Assembly: GCA_021848345.1 (NCBI GenBank)
Contig: JAJZUV010000002.1
Coordinates: forward strand, 62,001-126,000
Direction: 5' to 3'
Length of the DNA stretch: 64,000 nucleotides
Source of the DNA: Pseudomonadota bacterium
Lineage (GTDB): Bacteria; Pseudomonadota; Gammaproteobacteria; Burkholderiales; Burkholderiaceae_C
The stretch's first letter is position 1; each line of letters opens with the position of its first letter. A program made the translations under genes and the position numbers. Positions 31,757 through 45,014 of this stretch are shown piece by piece. The notes under the pieces are model-generated. The model searched no databases. It was not told the DNA's origin and saw only the letters and a list, made by a program, of their open reading frames with translations.

Positions 31757-32342
31757 TCAGGCGAAGGGCGGAAGCGCCGCGTCGGGCAGGGCGCTGGCGC
31801 GGCGCACGAAGTCCCAGTCGAAATGCGGCCCCGGGTCGGTCTTGCGTCCGGGTGCGATGTCGCTGTGCCCGGCGATCGCACGTACGGGGTAGGCCTCGAG
31901 CAGCGCGCCCAGCAGCGCGCCCAGGCTCTCGTACTGGGGCGCCGCATAGGCCAGCGCGTCGCAGCCCTCGAGTTCGATGCCCACGCTGAAGTCGTTGCAG
32001 CGCTCGCGCCCCCACAGGCTCGAGACCCCGGCGTGCCAGGCGCGCTGCTCGCAGGAGACGTACTGGGTCAGTTCGCCGTCACGGCGAATGAGGAAGTGGG
32101 AGGACACCCGCAGGCCGCGCAGCGCCTCGAAGTCCGCATGCGCGCCGGGATCGAGCCGGCCCATGAACAGGGCGTCGACGTGCTCCGTGCCGAACGCGCC
32201 CTCGGGCAACGAGATGCCGTGCAGCACGATGAGTTCGACCGCCGAGCCGGCCGGCCGGGGGTCGAAGTGCGGCGAGTCGCGGCGCAGGGCATGGCGGTAC
32301 CAGCCGGCCTCGAACAGCGCGGCGGCGCTCGCGCGGGGCGGA

Positions 32343-32353
<11 letters not shown>
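31757..32353 (-). CDS. ampD: 1,6-anhydro-N-acetylmuramyl-L-alanine amidase AmpD
   Basis: Cytosolic zinc amidase that recycles muropeptides by cutting the peptide from anhydro-muramic acid. The 198 residues show the zinc-ligand positions in VLHGISLPEG, in GHSDIAPGRKTDPGPHFDW (His and Asp, with the catalytic Lys between them), and the catalytic Glu in VGIELEG. No signal peptide is seen, in keeping with AmpD. The ATG at 32353 overlaps the end of pilR by 11 bp. No ampG or beta-lactamase is in the window. Confidence 0.93.
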
Positions 32354-33800
<1,447 letters not shown>

Positions 33801-33825
33801 CGTGAGGATTCGGCGACGGACTGGC

Positions 33826-35514
33826 TCAGGCTCCGGGGGCGGGGGTCGTCACGCCGATGACGAATTCGCCCCGCGTGCCGCCCTCGTGCACCACGCGGTA
33901 GAACAGCCGGGTACCGTAGCGCGAGCAGAGCTCCTGACAAATATAGAGCCCCAGGCCCGTGCCGCGGCTGTCCGTGGTGAAAAAGGGTTCGAAGATCTGG
34001 GTGCGCAGCGTGGGGGCCACCACCGGCCCGTCGTTGGCCACCGCCAGTTCGCGCAGCCGCGGCCCGCCGCGCAGCGCGATGCGGATCGAACCCGGGGCCC
34101 CGCTGGCGAAGCGCTGGGCGTTGTTGAGCAGATTGACGATCACCCGACGCAACTGCTGAGGGTCGAATTCGAGCGTGGCCTGGGGGTCCTGCGCATCCAC
34201 CACGATGCGCCCCGGCGTGTCGGCATCGAACTCCGCCACCAGTTCGCGCAACATGCGCATGGGCTGCAGCAGCACGGGCGAGCGCGCGCCCGAGCGTCCC
34301 AGGTCGAGCACGTCCTCGACGATGCGATTGAGGCGGTCGACGTTCTGCGAGATCAGTTCGGACATGCGCATGCGCTGGGTCTCGCTCAGCCCATGCTCGG
34401 CGGCCAGTTCGTTGGCGTGGGCGATGGCACCCAGCGGATTGCGGATCTCGTGCGCCAGCGCCGCCACCAGGCGTCCCAGCGCGGCCAGCTTGTCCTGCTG
34501 GATCTGGTTGCCGATGTCGCGCATGTCCTGCACGAACACGACGTAGGCCGGCCCGCCCGGCAGGTGGCGCAGAGGTTGCACGCGTGCGCGCAGGCGCACT
34601 CCGTCGACGCTCTCGAACTGCAGGGGCGCGAGCGCGCGGCCGCTTCCGGCGATCTCGCGCAGGCGCTCGCCCAGCGCCGCCAGCGCCGGATCGGCGAAGT
34701 CCCAGGCGCCGGGCGCCAGTTCCTCCGGCGTGCCCGGCATGCCCAGCAGGTTCGCCGCGGCCGGGTTGGCGGCCTCCACCCGCATGCGGGCGTCGACCAC
34801 CAGCACGCCGTCCGGGTGTTCCAGCAGCACGTGGCGGTTGATGGCCAGTTGGCGCCCGGCGCGGATCTCGCTGCTGCGCGCTCGCTGCTCCTGGCGCACC
34901 AGGCGGCGGGAGAGCTGCCATGCCAGCGTGCCCATGGCGAAATACGCGGCGCCGACGAATCCGGCCGCGAACAGCTGCAGTTCGCCCCCGGTGTGCCATC
35001 CCTGCAGACCCGCCAGCGCCTGGCCCAGCAGCAGCAGGCTGACCGCGGCCGCGGTGGCCAGCGTGAATCGCAACGTGCCCCACACCCCGGCGGCCAGCAC
35101 CGGCAGCGTGTAGCTCAGCACCAGCTCGTGCGCGGTGGGCCCGGCCAGCCACTGGAGCAGTGTGTAGGCCAGCAGGTCGAACAGCACGGCCGACATCACC
35201 TGCCAGGCGAAACCCCGCGTGGTCAGCAGGCTGAGCAGCCATTGGACCAGCACGCCGAGCACGTACAGCGCGGCCACCGCCATGCCGATGCTTCCGCGGT
35301 GCTCGCCCATCACGTTCAGGATGAACCAGCCGAGCAGGATGCTGCCCATGAGCAGGCGCGCCGCCCCCAGCACGCGGAACGAGCGCACACGCTCGCGCGA
35401 CGGCGTGCTGCCGGCGATCAGACGCGAGGCGAGAGAGTCGGGCGCGAGGCTCTGGCGGCGCTCGAAGGCGAAGCCGCTGTCCGGGCCGGCCGCCTGTTCA
35501 GCCCTGCCGGGCAT
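33826..35514 (-). CDS. pilS: sensor histidine kinase PilS
   Basis: Membrane kinase of 562 residues. About six hydrophobic helices lie in residues 50-215 and a PAS domain near 230-330 (VLVVDARMRVEAANPAA). The HisKA domain has its phospho-acceptor in LAHEIRNPLGAIAHA near 355, and a HATPase domain with GTGLGLYICQEL closes the protein. It is the partner of PilR, 25 bp away. Its start overlaps the small zinc-ribbon gene upstream by 17 bp. Confidence 0.92.
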   Translation of the reverse strand: MPGRAEQAAGPDSGFAFERRQSLAPDSLASRLIAGSTPSRERVRSFRVLGAARLLMGSILLGWFILNVMGEHRGSIGMAVAALYVLGVLVQWLLSLLTTRGFAWQVMSAVLFDLLAYTLLQWLAGPTAHELVLSYTLPVLAAGVWGTLRFTLATAAAVSLLLLGQALAGLQGWHTGGELQLFAAGFVGAAYFAMGTLAWQLSRRLVRQEQRARSSEIRAGRQLAINRHVLLEHPDGVLVVDARMRVEAANPAAANLLGMPGTPEELAPGAWDFADPALAALGERLREIAGSGRALAPLQFESVDGVRLRARVQPLRHLPGGPAYVVFVQDMRDIGNQIQQDKLAALGRLVAALAHEIRNPLGAIAHANELAAEHGLSETQRMRMSELISQNVDRLNRIVEDVLDLGRSGARSPVLLQPMRMLRELVAEFDADTPGRIVVDAQDPQATLEFDPQQLRRVIVNLLNNAQRFASGAPGSIRIALRGGPRLRELAVANDGPVVAPTLRTQIFEPFFTTDSRGTGLGLYICQELCSRYGTRLFYRVVHEGGTRGEFVIGVTTPAPGA

Positions 35515-35725
35515 GTTCGGCGCAGCAGTAGGGGCGCTGCTGCGCGTCCCACACGCAGCGGCTCGCCGGCACGTTGACCCCGCAACGCGTGCAGGCGTGC
35601 ATCGGCTCCGGCGCGCTCAGGCGTTGCGTTTTGGCTCGTTCCTGCACGGATTGCTGCGAAGCACGGTTCTTCTTGTGCAACATCAGCACCACGATCACCA
35701 CGACGAACAGCAGGAGATATTTCAT
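35498..35725 (-). CDS. small membrane-anchored zinc-ribbon protein (PP0621-like)
   Basis: A 75-residue protein with an N-terminal hydrophobic helix (KYLLLFVVVIVVLML), a short basic linker and a C-terminal ribbon with CTRCGVNVP...C...YCCAEHA, probably binding zinc. Small proteins of this kind are commonly encoded beside pilS in betaproteobacteria; the function is unknown. The ATG at 35725 is preferred over a GTG at 35734. It overlaps pilS by 17 bp and follows the CcsA-like gene by 9 bp. Confidence 0.8.
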   Translation of the reverse strand: MKYLLLFVVVIVVLMLHKKNRASQQSVQERAKTQRLSAPEPMHACTRCGVNVPASRCVWDAQQRPYCCAEHARQG

Positions 35726-35734
35726 GGCGCCCAC

Positions 35735-36556
35735 TCAGCGATGCAGGATGACCTGGAGCACGAAACGCGAGCCCACGTAGCTCAGCAGCAGCAGCGCCGA
35801 TCCGGAGAACAGCCAGCGCAGCGCACTGCGCCCGCGCCAGCCCAGCACCCTGCGCCCGGTCAGCAGCACGGCGAACAGCAGCCAGGACGCCACCCCGAAC
35901 ACCGTCTGGTGGTTCAACTCGAAGGGCTTGCCGAACAGGCGCGTGCTGAACAGCGCGGCGAAGACCAGCGCGGCGGTGAGCAGCACGAAACCCAGTGCGG
36001 CCAGGCGGTAGGTGAGCTTTTCCAGGGTCAGCAGCGGCAGCGCCGGGCCCAGGCCCGCCAGCCCCGGCCGCCGCTGATGCAGCGCGCGCTCGGCCGACCA
36101 CAGCATCGCGCCGTGCAGCACCGCGGCGCCGAACAGCCCGTAGGCGGCGATACCCATGGCCCAGTGCAGGGAAAAGGCGATTCCGGCGCCCGGCGGGGCC
36201 AGCCGATAGGGCGGGAAGAACCAGGTCAGCATCAGCGAGATGGCCGCCAGCAGGCAGATCCACGAGCGCAGCCCCTGCAGCGGGTAGTACAGGCTTTCCA
36301 CCCAGTACACGGCGGCGACCAGCCAGAAGGTCAGCGACAGCGCGGGGGCGAAGCCGAAATCGGGTTCGTGCATGCCCTCGAGCACCAGCGCGAAGGTACC
36401 GGCGTGAGCCACCCAGGCCAGCAGCATGGCCAGGGACGACAAATCGCGCCCGGGCAGGGGGCGGGACGCGCGTTGCACGGGCAGCACCCGCGGACGGCCC
36501 AGGAACGCCGCCAACAGGTACAGTGCGAAGGCCAGGCCGTTGACTAAAATCCACAT
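35735..36556 (-). CDS. CcsA/YpjD-like cytochrome c assembly membrane protein
   Basis: A 273-residue polytopic inner-membrane protein, about eight helices, of the CcsA/HemX/YpjD type (cytochrome c assembly domain, PF01578). A short Trp-containing segment and conserved His (FSLHWAMGIAAYG near 130 and FELNHQTVFGVASW near 220) may handle haem. It is divergent from ffh, as YpjD is in many proteobacteria, where its role remains unsettled. The ATG has no ribosome site and a -10-like TAAACT lies six bases upstream, suggesting a leaderless mRNA. Confidence 0.82.
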   Translation of the reverse strand: MWILVNGLAFALYLLAAFLGRPRVLPVQRASRPLPGRDLSSLAMLLAWVAHAGTFALVLEGMHEPDFGFAPALSLTFWLVAAVYWVESLYYPLQGLRSWICLLAAISLMLTWFFPPYRLAPPGAGIAFSLHWAMGIAAYGLFGAAVLHGAMLWSAERALHQRRPGLAGLGPALPLLTLEKLTYRLAALGFVLLTAALVFAALFSTRLFGKPFELNHQTVFGVASWLLFAVLLTGRRVLGWRGRSALRWLFSGSALLLLSYVGSRFVLQVILHR

Positions 36557-36562
36557 GTTTGA

Positions 36563-36589
36563 AGTTTACCCGAGCACTCCCGGGAGCAA
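36563..36589 (-). promoter_or_regulatory. candidate promoter giving leaderless mRNA
   Basis: On the minus strand TTGCTC (36584-36589) and TAAACT (36563-36568) are 15 bp apart; transcription would begin at or beside the A of the ATG at 36556. The short spacer makes it uncertain. Confidence 0.35.
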
Positions 36590-36661
36590 GCCGGGTTGGC
36601 TCCGGCTCCGGCTTCGCGGCCCCGCAGGGCGCCGCATGGCAACCACAGGGCCCCCCTTCTC

Positions 36662-38020
36662 ATGCTGAACAACCTTACCCAACGCCTGTCCCAGGTCGTG
36701 AAGACCGTCCGGGGCCAGGCCCGCATCACCGAATCCAACGTCGCCGACATGTTGCGCGAGGTGCGCCTGGCGCTGCTCGAGGCGGACGTGGCCTTGCCCG
36801 TCGTGCGCGAGTTCACGCAGCACGTGAAGGAGCGCGCGCTGGGCCAGGAGGTCGTGGGCTCGCTCAGCCCGGGCCAGGCGCTGGTGGGTGTGGTGCACAA
36901 GGAACTGGCCGCGTTGATGGGCAGTGGCAACGCGGCGCTGAACCTGGCGGTGCAGCCGCCGGCGGTGGTGCTGATGGCGGGCCTGCAGGGTGCGGGCAAG
37001 ACCACCACCACGGCCAAGCTGGCCAAGTGGCTGGTCGAGCGCCAGCGCAAGAAGGTGCTGACGGTTTCGGCCGACGTGTACCGGCCGGCGGCCATCGAGC
37101 AGTTGCGCAGCGTCACCGCCCAGGCGGGGGCCGAGTTCCTCGAGTCCTCGCCCCAGGAAAAGCCCCTGGACATCGCCACGCGGGCGCTGGCCTATGCGCG
37201 CGCCCACCACATGGACGTGCTGCTGGTCGATACCGCCGGCCGTCTGGCGGTGGACGAGCAGATGATGCGCGAGATCCGGGAACTGCACCAGGCGCTGGAT
37301 CCGGTGGAAACCCTGTTCGTGGTCGATGCGATGCAGGGCCAGGACGCGTTGACCACCGCGCGCGCGTTCCACGACGCCTTGCCGCTGACCGGCGTGGTGC
37401 TGACCAAGCTCGACGGCGACGCGCGCGGCGGCGCGGCCTTGTCGGTGCACCACGTCACCGGCGCGCCGATCAAGTTCGCCGGCGTGTCGGAGAAGATCGA
37501 CGGGCTGGAAGCCTTCGACCCCCAGCGCATGGCCGACCGCATCCTCGGCATGGGCGACGTGCTGGCGCTGGTGGAGCAGGCGCAGCGCCACGTCGACGTG
37601 CAGGCGGCCGAGAAGCTGGCGAAGAAGGTCAAGTCGGGCGAACAGTTCGATCTCGACGACTTTCTGATGCAACTGCAGCAGATGAACAAGATGGGCGGAC
37701 TGCAGGGCATGCTCGACAAGCTGCCGGCCGAGATGCAGGCGCGCGCGGGCCAGGCCGACATGGACAAGGCCGCGCGCGACGTCCGGCGCATGCAGGGCAT
37801 CATCTGCTCCATGACCGCGCTGGAACGGCGCAAGCCCGACCTGATCAAGGCCTCGCGCAAGCGGCGCATCGCCACCGGTGCCGGGGTGGCCGTGCAGGAA
37901 GTCAACCGCCTGCTCGGTCAGTACGAACAGATGCGCGACATGATGAAAAAGATGAAGGGCGCGAAGATGTTCAAGATGATGCAGCGCATGGGCGGCGCCG
38001 GCGGGCTGATGCGCCGCTGA
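36662..38020 (+). CDS. ffh: signal recognition particle GTPase Ffh
   Basis: SRP54 homologue that binds 4.5S RNA and signal sequences and docks to FtsY. 452 residues from ATG 36662, normal length. The N domain (1-90) is followed by the G domain with GLQGAGKTTTTAKLA (near 106), DTAGRL (near 190) and TKLDGDARGG (near 247). The methionine-rich M domain from about 325 ends in KMKGAKMFKMMQRMGG. It is transcribed alone; no 4.5S RNA gene was seen in the window. Confidence 0.97.
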   Translation: MLNNLTQRLSQVVKTVRGQARITESNVADMLREVRLALLEADVALPVVREFTQHVKERALGQEVVGSLSPGQALVGVVHKELAALMGSGNAALNLAVQPPAVVLMAGLQGAGKTTTTAKLAKWLVERQRKKVLTVSADVYRPAAIEQLRSVTAQAGAEFLESSPQEKPLDIATRALAYARAHHMDVLLVDTAGRLAVDEQMMREIRELHQALDPVETLFVVDAMQGQDALTTARAFHDALPLTGVVLTKLDGDARGGAALSVHHVTGAPIKFAGVSEKIDGLEAFDPQRMADRILGMGDVLALVEQAQRHVDVQAAEKLAKKVKSGEQFDLDDFLMQLQQMNKMGGLQGMLDKLPAEMQARAGQADMDKAARDVRRMQGIICSMTALERRKPDLIKASRKRRIATGAGVAVQEVNRLLGQYEQMRDMMKKMKGAKMFKMMQRMGGAGGLMRR

Positions 38021-38055
38021 GCCGGCGCGCGTCGCGGGCTCCGAGGCCCCGGGGA

Positions 38056-38751
38056 TCAGCGGGCGGGGTGCGCCGAGTGGGCCGGCAGGGTCTGCGCCAG
38101 CAGCGGCTCGCGCACCTGCCATTGCCGGCTGGCCGCGAGCACGGCGTCCGGATAGGCGGCGCGTCCGCGCGAACCGTTGTAGCGCCCCAGCGCGTAGAAC
38201 AGGTTGCCGTGTTCCTCGTCCAGGTAATGGCGCAGGATCACGCAACCGTAGCGCAGGTTCACCCGCATGCGAAACAGCGCCATCTTGTCACTGTCGCCGA
38301 TCTGGCGGGTCCAGAAAGGCATGACCTGCATCAGCCCCAGCGCGCCGGCGGGCGAGATCGCGTATTTGTTGAATCCGCTTTCCACCTGGATCAGTCCCAG
38401 CACCAGCGAGGGCTGCAGGCCGGCGCGCGTGGCCTCGTACCAGATGGTGCGCAGCAGCGCCTGCCGGGCATCCCTGTCCGGAATGCGCTTGCGCAGGCGC
38501 GAGGACTCGGTGGCCAGCCACAACAGATAGCGCACCAGCTTGCGCGGGTCGCGGAAATGCGGGACCGGCGACGCGTCGTCCGAGATCTGCGCCGCCAGGG
38601 CCAGGCGAACGGCGTCGGACAGCGCCTCCTCGCGCTGCGCCCCGGCCCAGGCCGTCCCCAGGCTCAGTTGCGCAAGCAACAGCAGCGCGGCGACCGCGCG
38701 GCGCGCCAGGCGCCGGGACGGCACGCCGCTCGCCAGGCGCCTCCAGCTCAC
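38056..38751 (-). CDS. lytic transglycosylase, exported
   Basis: A murein-cleaving transglycosylase with an SLT-like domain. From the GTG at 38751 (231 residues) there is a basic start and hydrophobic signal segment (AVAALLLLAQLSLGTAWAGA). The catalytic Glu is in GLIQVESGFNKYAISPAGALG near residue 115, with GLMQVMPFWTRQIG following. The start is uncertain, since longer frames would run into proS. It follows proS by 16 bp, an arrangement common in betaproteobacteria. Confidence 0.85.
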   Translation of the reverse strand: MSWRRLASGVPSRRLARRAVAALLLLAQLSLGTAWAGAQREEALSDAVRLALAAQISDDASPVPHFRDPRKLVRYLLWLATESSRLRKRIPDRDARQALLRTIWYEATRAGLQPSLVLGLIQVESGFNKYAISPAGALGLMQVMPFWTRQIGDSDKMALFRMRVNLRYGCVILRHYLDEEHGNLFYALGRYNGSRGRAAYPDAVLAASRQWQVREPLLAQTLPAHSAHPAR

Positions 38752-38767
38752 GGCGACGCCGGCCGGC

Positions 38768-40489
38768 TCAGCGCCCCGAGCGCGAGCGCAGCCATTGCAG
38801 CACCTCGCCGCGCGCGACGCCGGTGGGGGCTTCATCGCGGCGATGCTGGTATTCCAGGGTCTGCGCGGCCAGCCCGCGGTCGGACACCACCAGGCGGTGC
38901 GGCACGCCGATGAGTTCCCAGTCGGCGAACATGGCACCGGGGCGCAGGCCGCGGTCGTCGAGGATGGCGTCGAAGCCGGCGCCCTGCAGTTCCGCCAGCA
39001 GCGATTCGGCCGCGTCGCGAACGGCCTCGCTGCGGTCCATGCCGATGGGACACACCACCACTTCGAAGGGGGCCAGGGCGTCGGGCCAGATCATGCCGCG
39101 CGCGTCGTGGTTCTGCTCGATGCAGGCGCCCAGGATGCGGGTGATGCCGATGCCGTAGCAGCCCATTTCCAGCGGCTGGGACTTGCCGGACTCGTCGATG
39201 TAGTTCGCCTGCAGCGCCTCGGAGTACTTGGTGCCCAGATAGAACACGTGACCCACCTCGATGCCGCGGCACATGGCCAGGCGCCCGCGGCCATCCGGGC
39301 TGGGGTCGCCCTCGACCACGTTGCGGATGTCGGCCACCTCCGGCGCGGGCAGGTCGCGGCCCCAGTTGACTCCGGTGTAGTGGAAGTCCGGCTGGTTGGC
39401 GCCGACCACGAAATCGTGCATGTTCGCCACCGTGCGGTCGGCGATCACGCGCAGCGGCCGGCGGGTGCCGATGGGGCCGATGAAGCCCGGGCGGCAGCCG
39501 AACCACTCGACGATCTCCTCCTCGGTGGCCATGCGAGCATCGCCCATGCCGGCCAGCTTGCCCACCTTCACCTCGTTCACGGCGTGGTCGCCGCGCACCA
39601 GCAGCAGGACCAGTTGCGTGCCGGCGTCGCCCTCGGTGGCCAGCACCACCGACTTGACCGTGCTCTGCAGGGGAATGCGCAGGAGCTCGGCCACTTCCTC
39701 GCACTTGCCGGCGGCCGGTGTCGGGGTGCGTTCGAGCGCTTTGCCCGGCGCCGCGCGGTGGGTCAGCAAGGGCAGCGCCTCGGCCTTCTCCACGTTGGCC
39801 GCGTAGTCGGATTCGGGGCTGTAGGCGATGGCGTCCTCGCCGGTGTCGGCGATGACGTGGAACTCGTGGCTGAGGGATCCGCCGATGGCGCCCGAGTCGG
39901 CCGCCACGGCGCGGAACTCGAAGCCGAAACGCTCGAAGATGCGCCGGTAGGCCTCGTACATCGCCTCATAGCTGCGCTGCGCGGAGTCGCGGTCGCGGTC
40001 GAAGGAGTAGGCGTCCTTCATCGTGAACTCGCGCGCGCGCATCACCCCGAAGCGCGGCCGGCGCTCGTCGCGGAACTTGGTCTGGATGTGGTAGAAGTTC
40101 ACCGGCAGCTGGCGCCACGAGCGCAATTCGGCGCGGGCGATGTCGGTGATGACCTCTTCCGACGTGGGCTGCATCACGAAATCGCGCTGGTGCCGGTCCT
40201 TCATGCGCAGCAACTCGGGGCCGAACTTGTCCCAGCGCCCCGATTCCTGCCACAGCTCGGCCGGCTGCACCACCGGCATCAGCAGTTCGATGGCGCCGGC
40301 GCGGTTCATCTCCTCGCGCACGATCGCCTCCACCTTGCGCAGGCTGCGCAGCCCCAGCGGCATGTAGGTGTACAGGCCGGCGGCGAGCTTGCGGATCATG
40401 CCGGCGCGCAGCATCAGCGCCTGGCTCGCCACGTCGGCGTCGGCCGGGGCTTCCTTCTGGGTGGAGATGAAGAATCGGGATGCGCGCAT
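38768..40489 (-). CDS. proS: prolyl-tRNA synthetase
   Basis: Class II synthetase charging tRNA-Pro, 573 residues, the bacterial form with an editing insertion domain (about 225-410) between motifs 2 and 3. Class motifs are visible: [16 protein letters not shown] (motif 1 region), [22 protein letters not shown] (motif 2, near 140) and [13 protein letters not shown] (motif 3, near 445). The C-terminal anticodon-binding domain follows. It is divergent from rppH, as in most betaproteobacteria. A tRNA-Pro gene is 6 kb away. Confidence 0.97.
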   Translation of the reverse strand: MRASRFFISTQKEAPADADVASQALMLRAGMIRKLAAGLYTYMPLGLRSLRKVEAIVREEMNRAGAIELLMPVVQPAELWQESGRWDKFGPELLRMKDRHQRDFVMQPTSEEVITDIARAELRSWRQLPVNFYHIQTKFRDERRPRFGVMRAREFTMKDAYSFDRDRDSAQRSYEAMYEAYRRIFERFGFEFRAVAADSGAIGGSLSHEFHVIADTGEDAIAYSPESDYAANVEKAEALPLLTHRAAPGKALERTPTPAAGKCEEVAELLRIPLQSTVKSVVLATEGDAGTQLVLLLVRGDHAVNEVKVGKLAGMGDARMATEEEIVEWFGCRPGFIGPIGTRRPLRVIADRTVANMHDFVVGANQPDFHYTGVNWGRDLPAPEVADIRNVVEGDPSPDGRGRLAMCRGIEVGHVFYLGTKYSEALQANYIDESGKSQPLEMGCYGIGITRILGACIEQNHDARGMIWPDALAPFEVVVCPIGMDRSEAVRDAAESLLAELQGAGFDAILDDRGLRPGAMFADWELIGVPHRLVVSDRGLAAQTLEYQHRRDEAPTGVARGEVLQWLRSRSGR

Positions 40490-40610
40490 GAAATCGGCGG
40501 GAGTGGATGTGGGAGGGGCGGTCGCGAAGCCGGCATCCGCGCCCCTCGGGCGCCTCGGACGCTGAAGGGCCGATACCCTGCGGCGTGTACTCCGCGGGCC
40601 GCGGCTTGCC

Positions 40611-40616
40611 TATAAT
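40611..40616 (+). promoter_or_regulatory. -10 element for rppH
   Basis: A perfect TATAAT 35 bp before the rppH ATG. No good -35 at 16-18 bp; TTGCC immediately upstream gives a TG near the extended -10 position. Confidence 0.55.
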
Positions 40617-40650
40617 CGAAGCACATTCTAGAAGAACGGGGGCACTGGCC

Positions 40651-41217
40651 ATGTTGGATCGAGAGGGTTATCGTCCCAACGTCGGCATCATCCTGCTGAA
40701 CCCCAGGAACCAGGTGTTCTGGGGCAAGCGCATCAGCGGCCATTCGTGGCAGTTCCCGCAGGGCGGAATCCACGCCGGCGAGAACCCGGAACAGGCCATG
40801 TACCGCGAGTTGTTCGAGGAGGTGGGGCTGCGCCCCTGCCACGTGCATGTGCTGGGCCGCACCCGCAACTGGTTGCGCTACGAGGTCCCGCAGCAGTATC
40901 TGCGCCGCGATCATCGCGGCATCTACAAGGGGCAGAAGCAGATCTGGTTTCTGCTCCGCCTGACCGGGCGCGACAGCGACGTCTGCTTGCGCGCCACCGA
41001 CCATCCCGAGTTCGATGCATGGCGTTGGAACGATTACTGGGTCGCGCTGGACAGCGTGATCGAATTCAAGCGCGACGTGTACCAGCAGGCGCTGAGCGAA
41101 CTGGCGCACCTGTTGCCGCGCATGGAGCCGCGCACGCGGTATCTGCGGGCGCATGTACGCCACCAGCGTCACCAGGCGTTGCCGGCCGCGGTGCCGGCCG
41201 AGGCCGGCGGCGAATGA
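40651..41217 (+). CDS. rppH: RNA pyrophosphohydrolase
   Basis: Nudix enzyme that removes pyrophosphate from the 5' end of mRNAs and so triggers decay. 188 residues from ATG 40651, following ACGGGGG. The family start [18 protein letters not shown] and the Nudix box [20 protein letters not shown] are clear, as is [13 protein letters not shown]. About 30 residues at the end are basic and extended, as in betaproteobacterial RppH. Its stop overlaps the CNP1-like gene start as ATGA. Confidence 0.95.
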   Translation: MLDREGYRPNVGIILLNPRNQVFWGKRISGHSWQFPQGGIHAGENPEQAMYRELFEEVGLRPCHVHVLGRTRNWLRYEVPQQYLRRDHRGIYKGQKQIWFLLRLTGRDSDVCLRATDHPEFDAWRWNDYWVALDSVIEFKRDVYQQALSELAHLLPRMEPRTRYLRAHVRHQRHQALPAAVPAEAGGE

Positions 41218-41777
41218 CCGCCGCGGCGAAGGGCGCGCGGTACTGCGCGGCGCTGGCTTGCGCGCTGGGTGCGCTGCTGCCCGCGGCCGCGCAGCAGGCC
41301 CCCGGCGCCATCGAGGGTCTTCCGGCGCAGGCGCAGCAGCCCAAGCCCGGCGCCATCGTGCACTTCCCGGCGCAGGTTCCCGCCGGCGATTCCGGGCTGG
41401 TCGACGTACCGCTGCCCTCGGCCTCGGGGGAAATCCGGTTCATGATCGATCCGGCCAGCGTCAGCCGGCCGGAACCCGCGCTGGTGCGCTACCTGCTGGT
41501 CGCGCGCAGTCGCTCGGGGTATCGCAACGTCAGCTACGAAGGCCTGAACTGCGCCGACAACACCTGGCACATCTACGCCACCTGGGATGCGACGTCGAAG
41601 CGCTGGGTCGCCAACGGCGACACCACCTGGATCCGCGCCAACGCGGTGTCCAACTCCGACGTGCACGGCGTGCTCGACCGCAACTACTGGTGCGACGGCG
41701 CGCTGGCCGCAGGGGACCCCGGGCAGTTGATGAAGCGTCTGCGCAGCGGCCTGCAGCCGTATTTCGTCCCCCGTTGA
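41214..41777 (+). CDS. CNP1-like exported protein
   Basis: A 187-residue protein with an N-terminal signal peptide ([16 protein letters not shown]) and the CNP1-like family domain (PF08750 type, about 60-185). The segment [19 protein letters not shown] and a second Cys in NYWCDGAL suggest a disulfide. The family is almost confined to betaproteobacteria and has no assigned function. Coupled to rppH by a 4-bp overlap; likely periplasmic. Confidence 0.85.
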   Translation: MTAAAKGARYCAALACALGALLPAAAQQAPGAIEGLPAQAQQPKPGAIVHFPAQVPAGDSGLVDVPLPSASGEIRFMIDPASVSRPEPALVRYLLVARSRSGYRNVSYEGLNCADNTWHIYATWDATSKRWVANGDTTWIRANAVSNSDVHGVLDRNYWCDGALAAGDPGQLMKRLRSGLQPYFVPR

Positions 41778-41832
41778 GGCGGGGCGCCGGGGTCGCGGCC
41801 GGGATCCGGCCTGCCCCCGTGCAGGAGCCTCT

Positions 41833-44397
<2,565 letters not shown>

Positions 44398-44409
44398 TTC
44401 CTATGCTCC

Positions 44410-44721
44410 TCAAGCAGCGATGCTCTCGATGTGCAACTCGGTGAAATTCTGCCGGTGGCCCTGGTGCTTCTGATAGTGCTTGCGACGGCGCATCTTGAAG
44501 ATGCGAACCTTCTCGCCACGACCGTGCGCCAGAACCTTGGCCTTCACCGCGGCCCCCGCAAGCAGCGGGGTCCCGAGCCGGGTGTCGGCGCCGTCGAAAA
44601 CGGCGAGCACCTGGTCGAGCACGATGTCCTGGCCAACGTCTGCGGCAATCTGTTCTACCTTGATCTTGTCGCCGGCAGCGACCTTGTACTGCTTGCCGCC
44701 GGTTTTTATGACCGCATACAT
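44410..44721 (-). CDS. rplU: 50S ribosomal protein L21
   Basis: Ribosomal protein binding 23S rRNA, 103 residues, starting [18 protein letters not shown] with the L21 signature [16 protein letters not shown] near residue 80. It is the first gene of the rplU-rpmA-obgE-proB run. A promoter about 150 bp upstream leaves a long leader (about 44722-44862) with a GC-rich stem around GCCGGGTGCCCGGC, which may serve autoregulation as known for L21 leaders. Confidence 0.97.
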   Translation of the reverse strand: MYAVIKTGGKQYKVAAGDKIKVEQIAADVGQDIVLDQVLAVFDGADTRLGTPLLAGAAVKAKVLAHGRGEKVRIFKMRRRKHYQKHQGHRQNFTELHIESIAA

Positions 44722-44869
44722 GGGACAAACTCCTGAAGGAATGACGTCGACGACGGGTCCGGCGTACATTGCTGCCGCGCGCCGGGTGCCCGGCGTCGCG
44801 CGCCGAGTCTCGGGCCCCGTCCGGGCAAGCATGACATGCTCTTGTGCCGGGCAGGGTGACGAACCCGTC

Positions 44870-44898
44870 ATCATAGCAGAACCGGGGCAAATGCCCAA
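44870..44898 (-). promoter_or_regulatory. promoter for rplU-rpmA
   Basis: Minus-strand TTGGGC (44893-44898) and TATGAT (44870-44875), 17 bp apart. The leader to the rplU ATG would be about 140 nt. Confidence 0.55.
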
Positions 44899-45014
44899 AA
44901 TTGCCCGGGCGCAGCCGGCCGCGGGACGCAGCCGGGCCATTCCGGCCCGTGCTTATTAGAATTTCCTGGTTTTTGCCATCCCATCGTGTCGCTCCGCCAA
45001 CCCGCACGCCGTTC

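Noticed and set aside
44722-44940. N-terminal extension of rplU to a far upstream start
   Set aside because: L21 starts at [11 protein letters not shown] in the whole family; the upstream part is leader and promoter.
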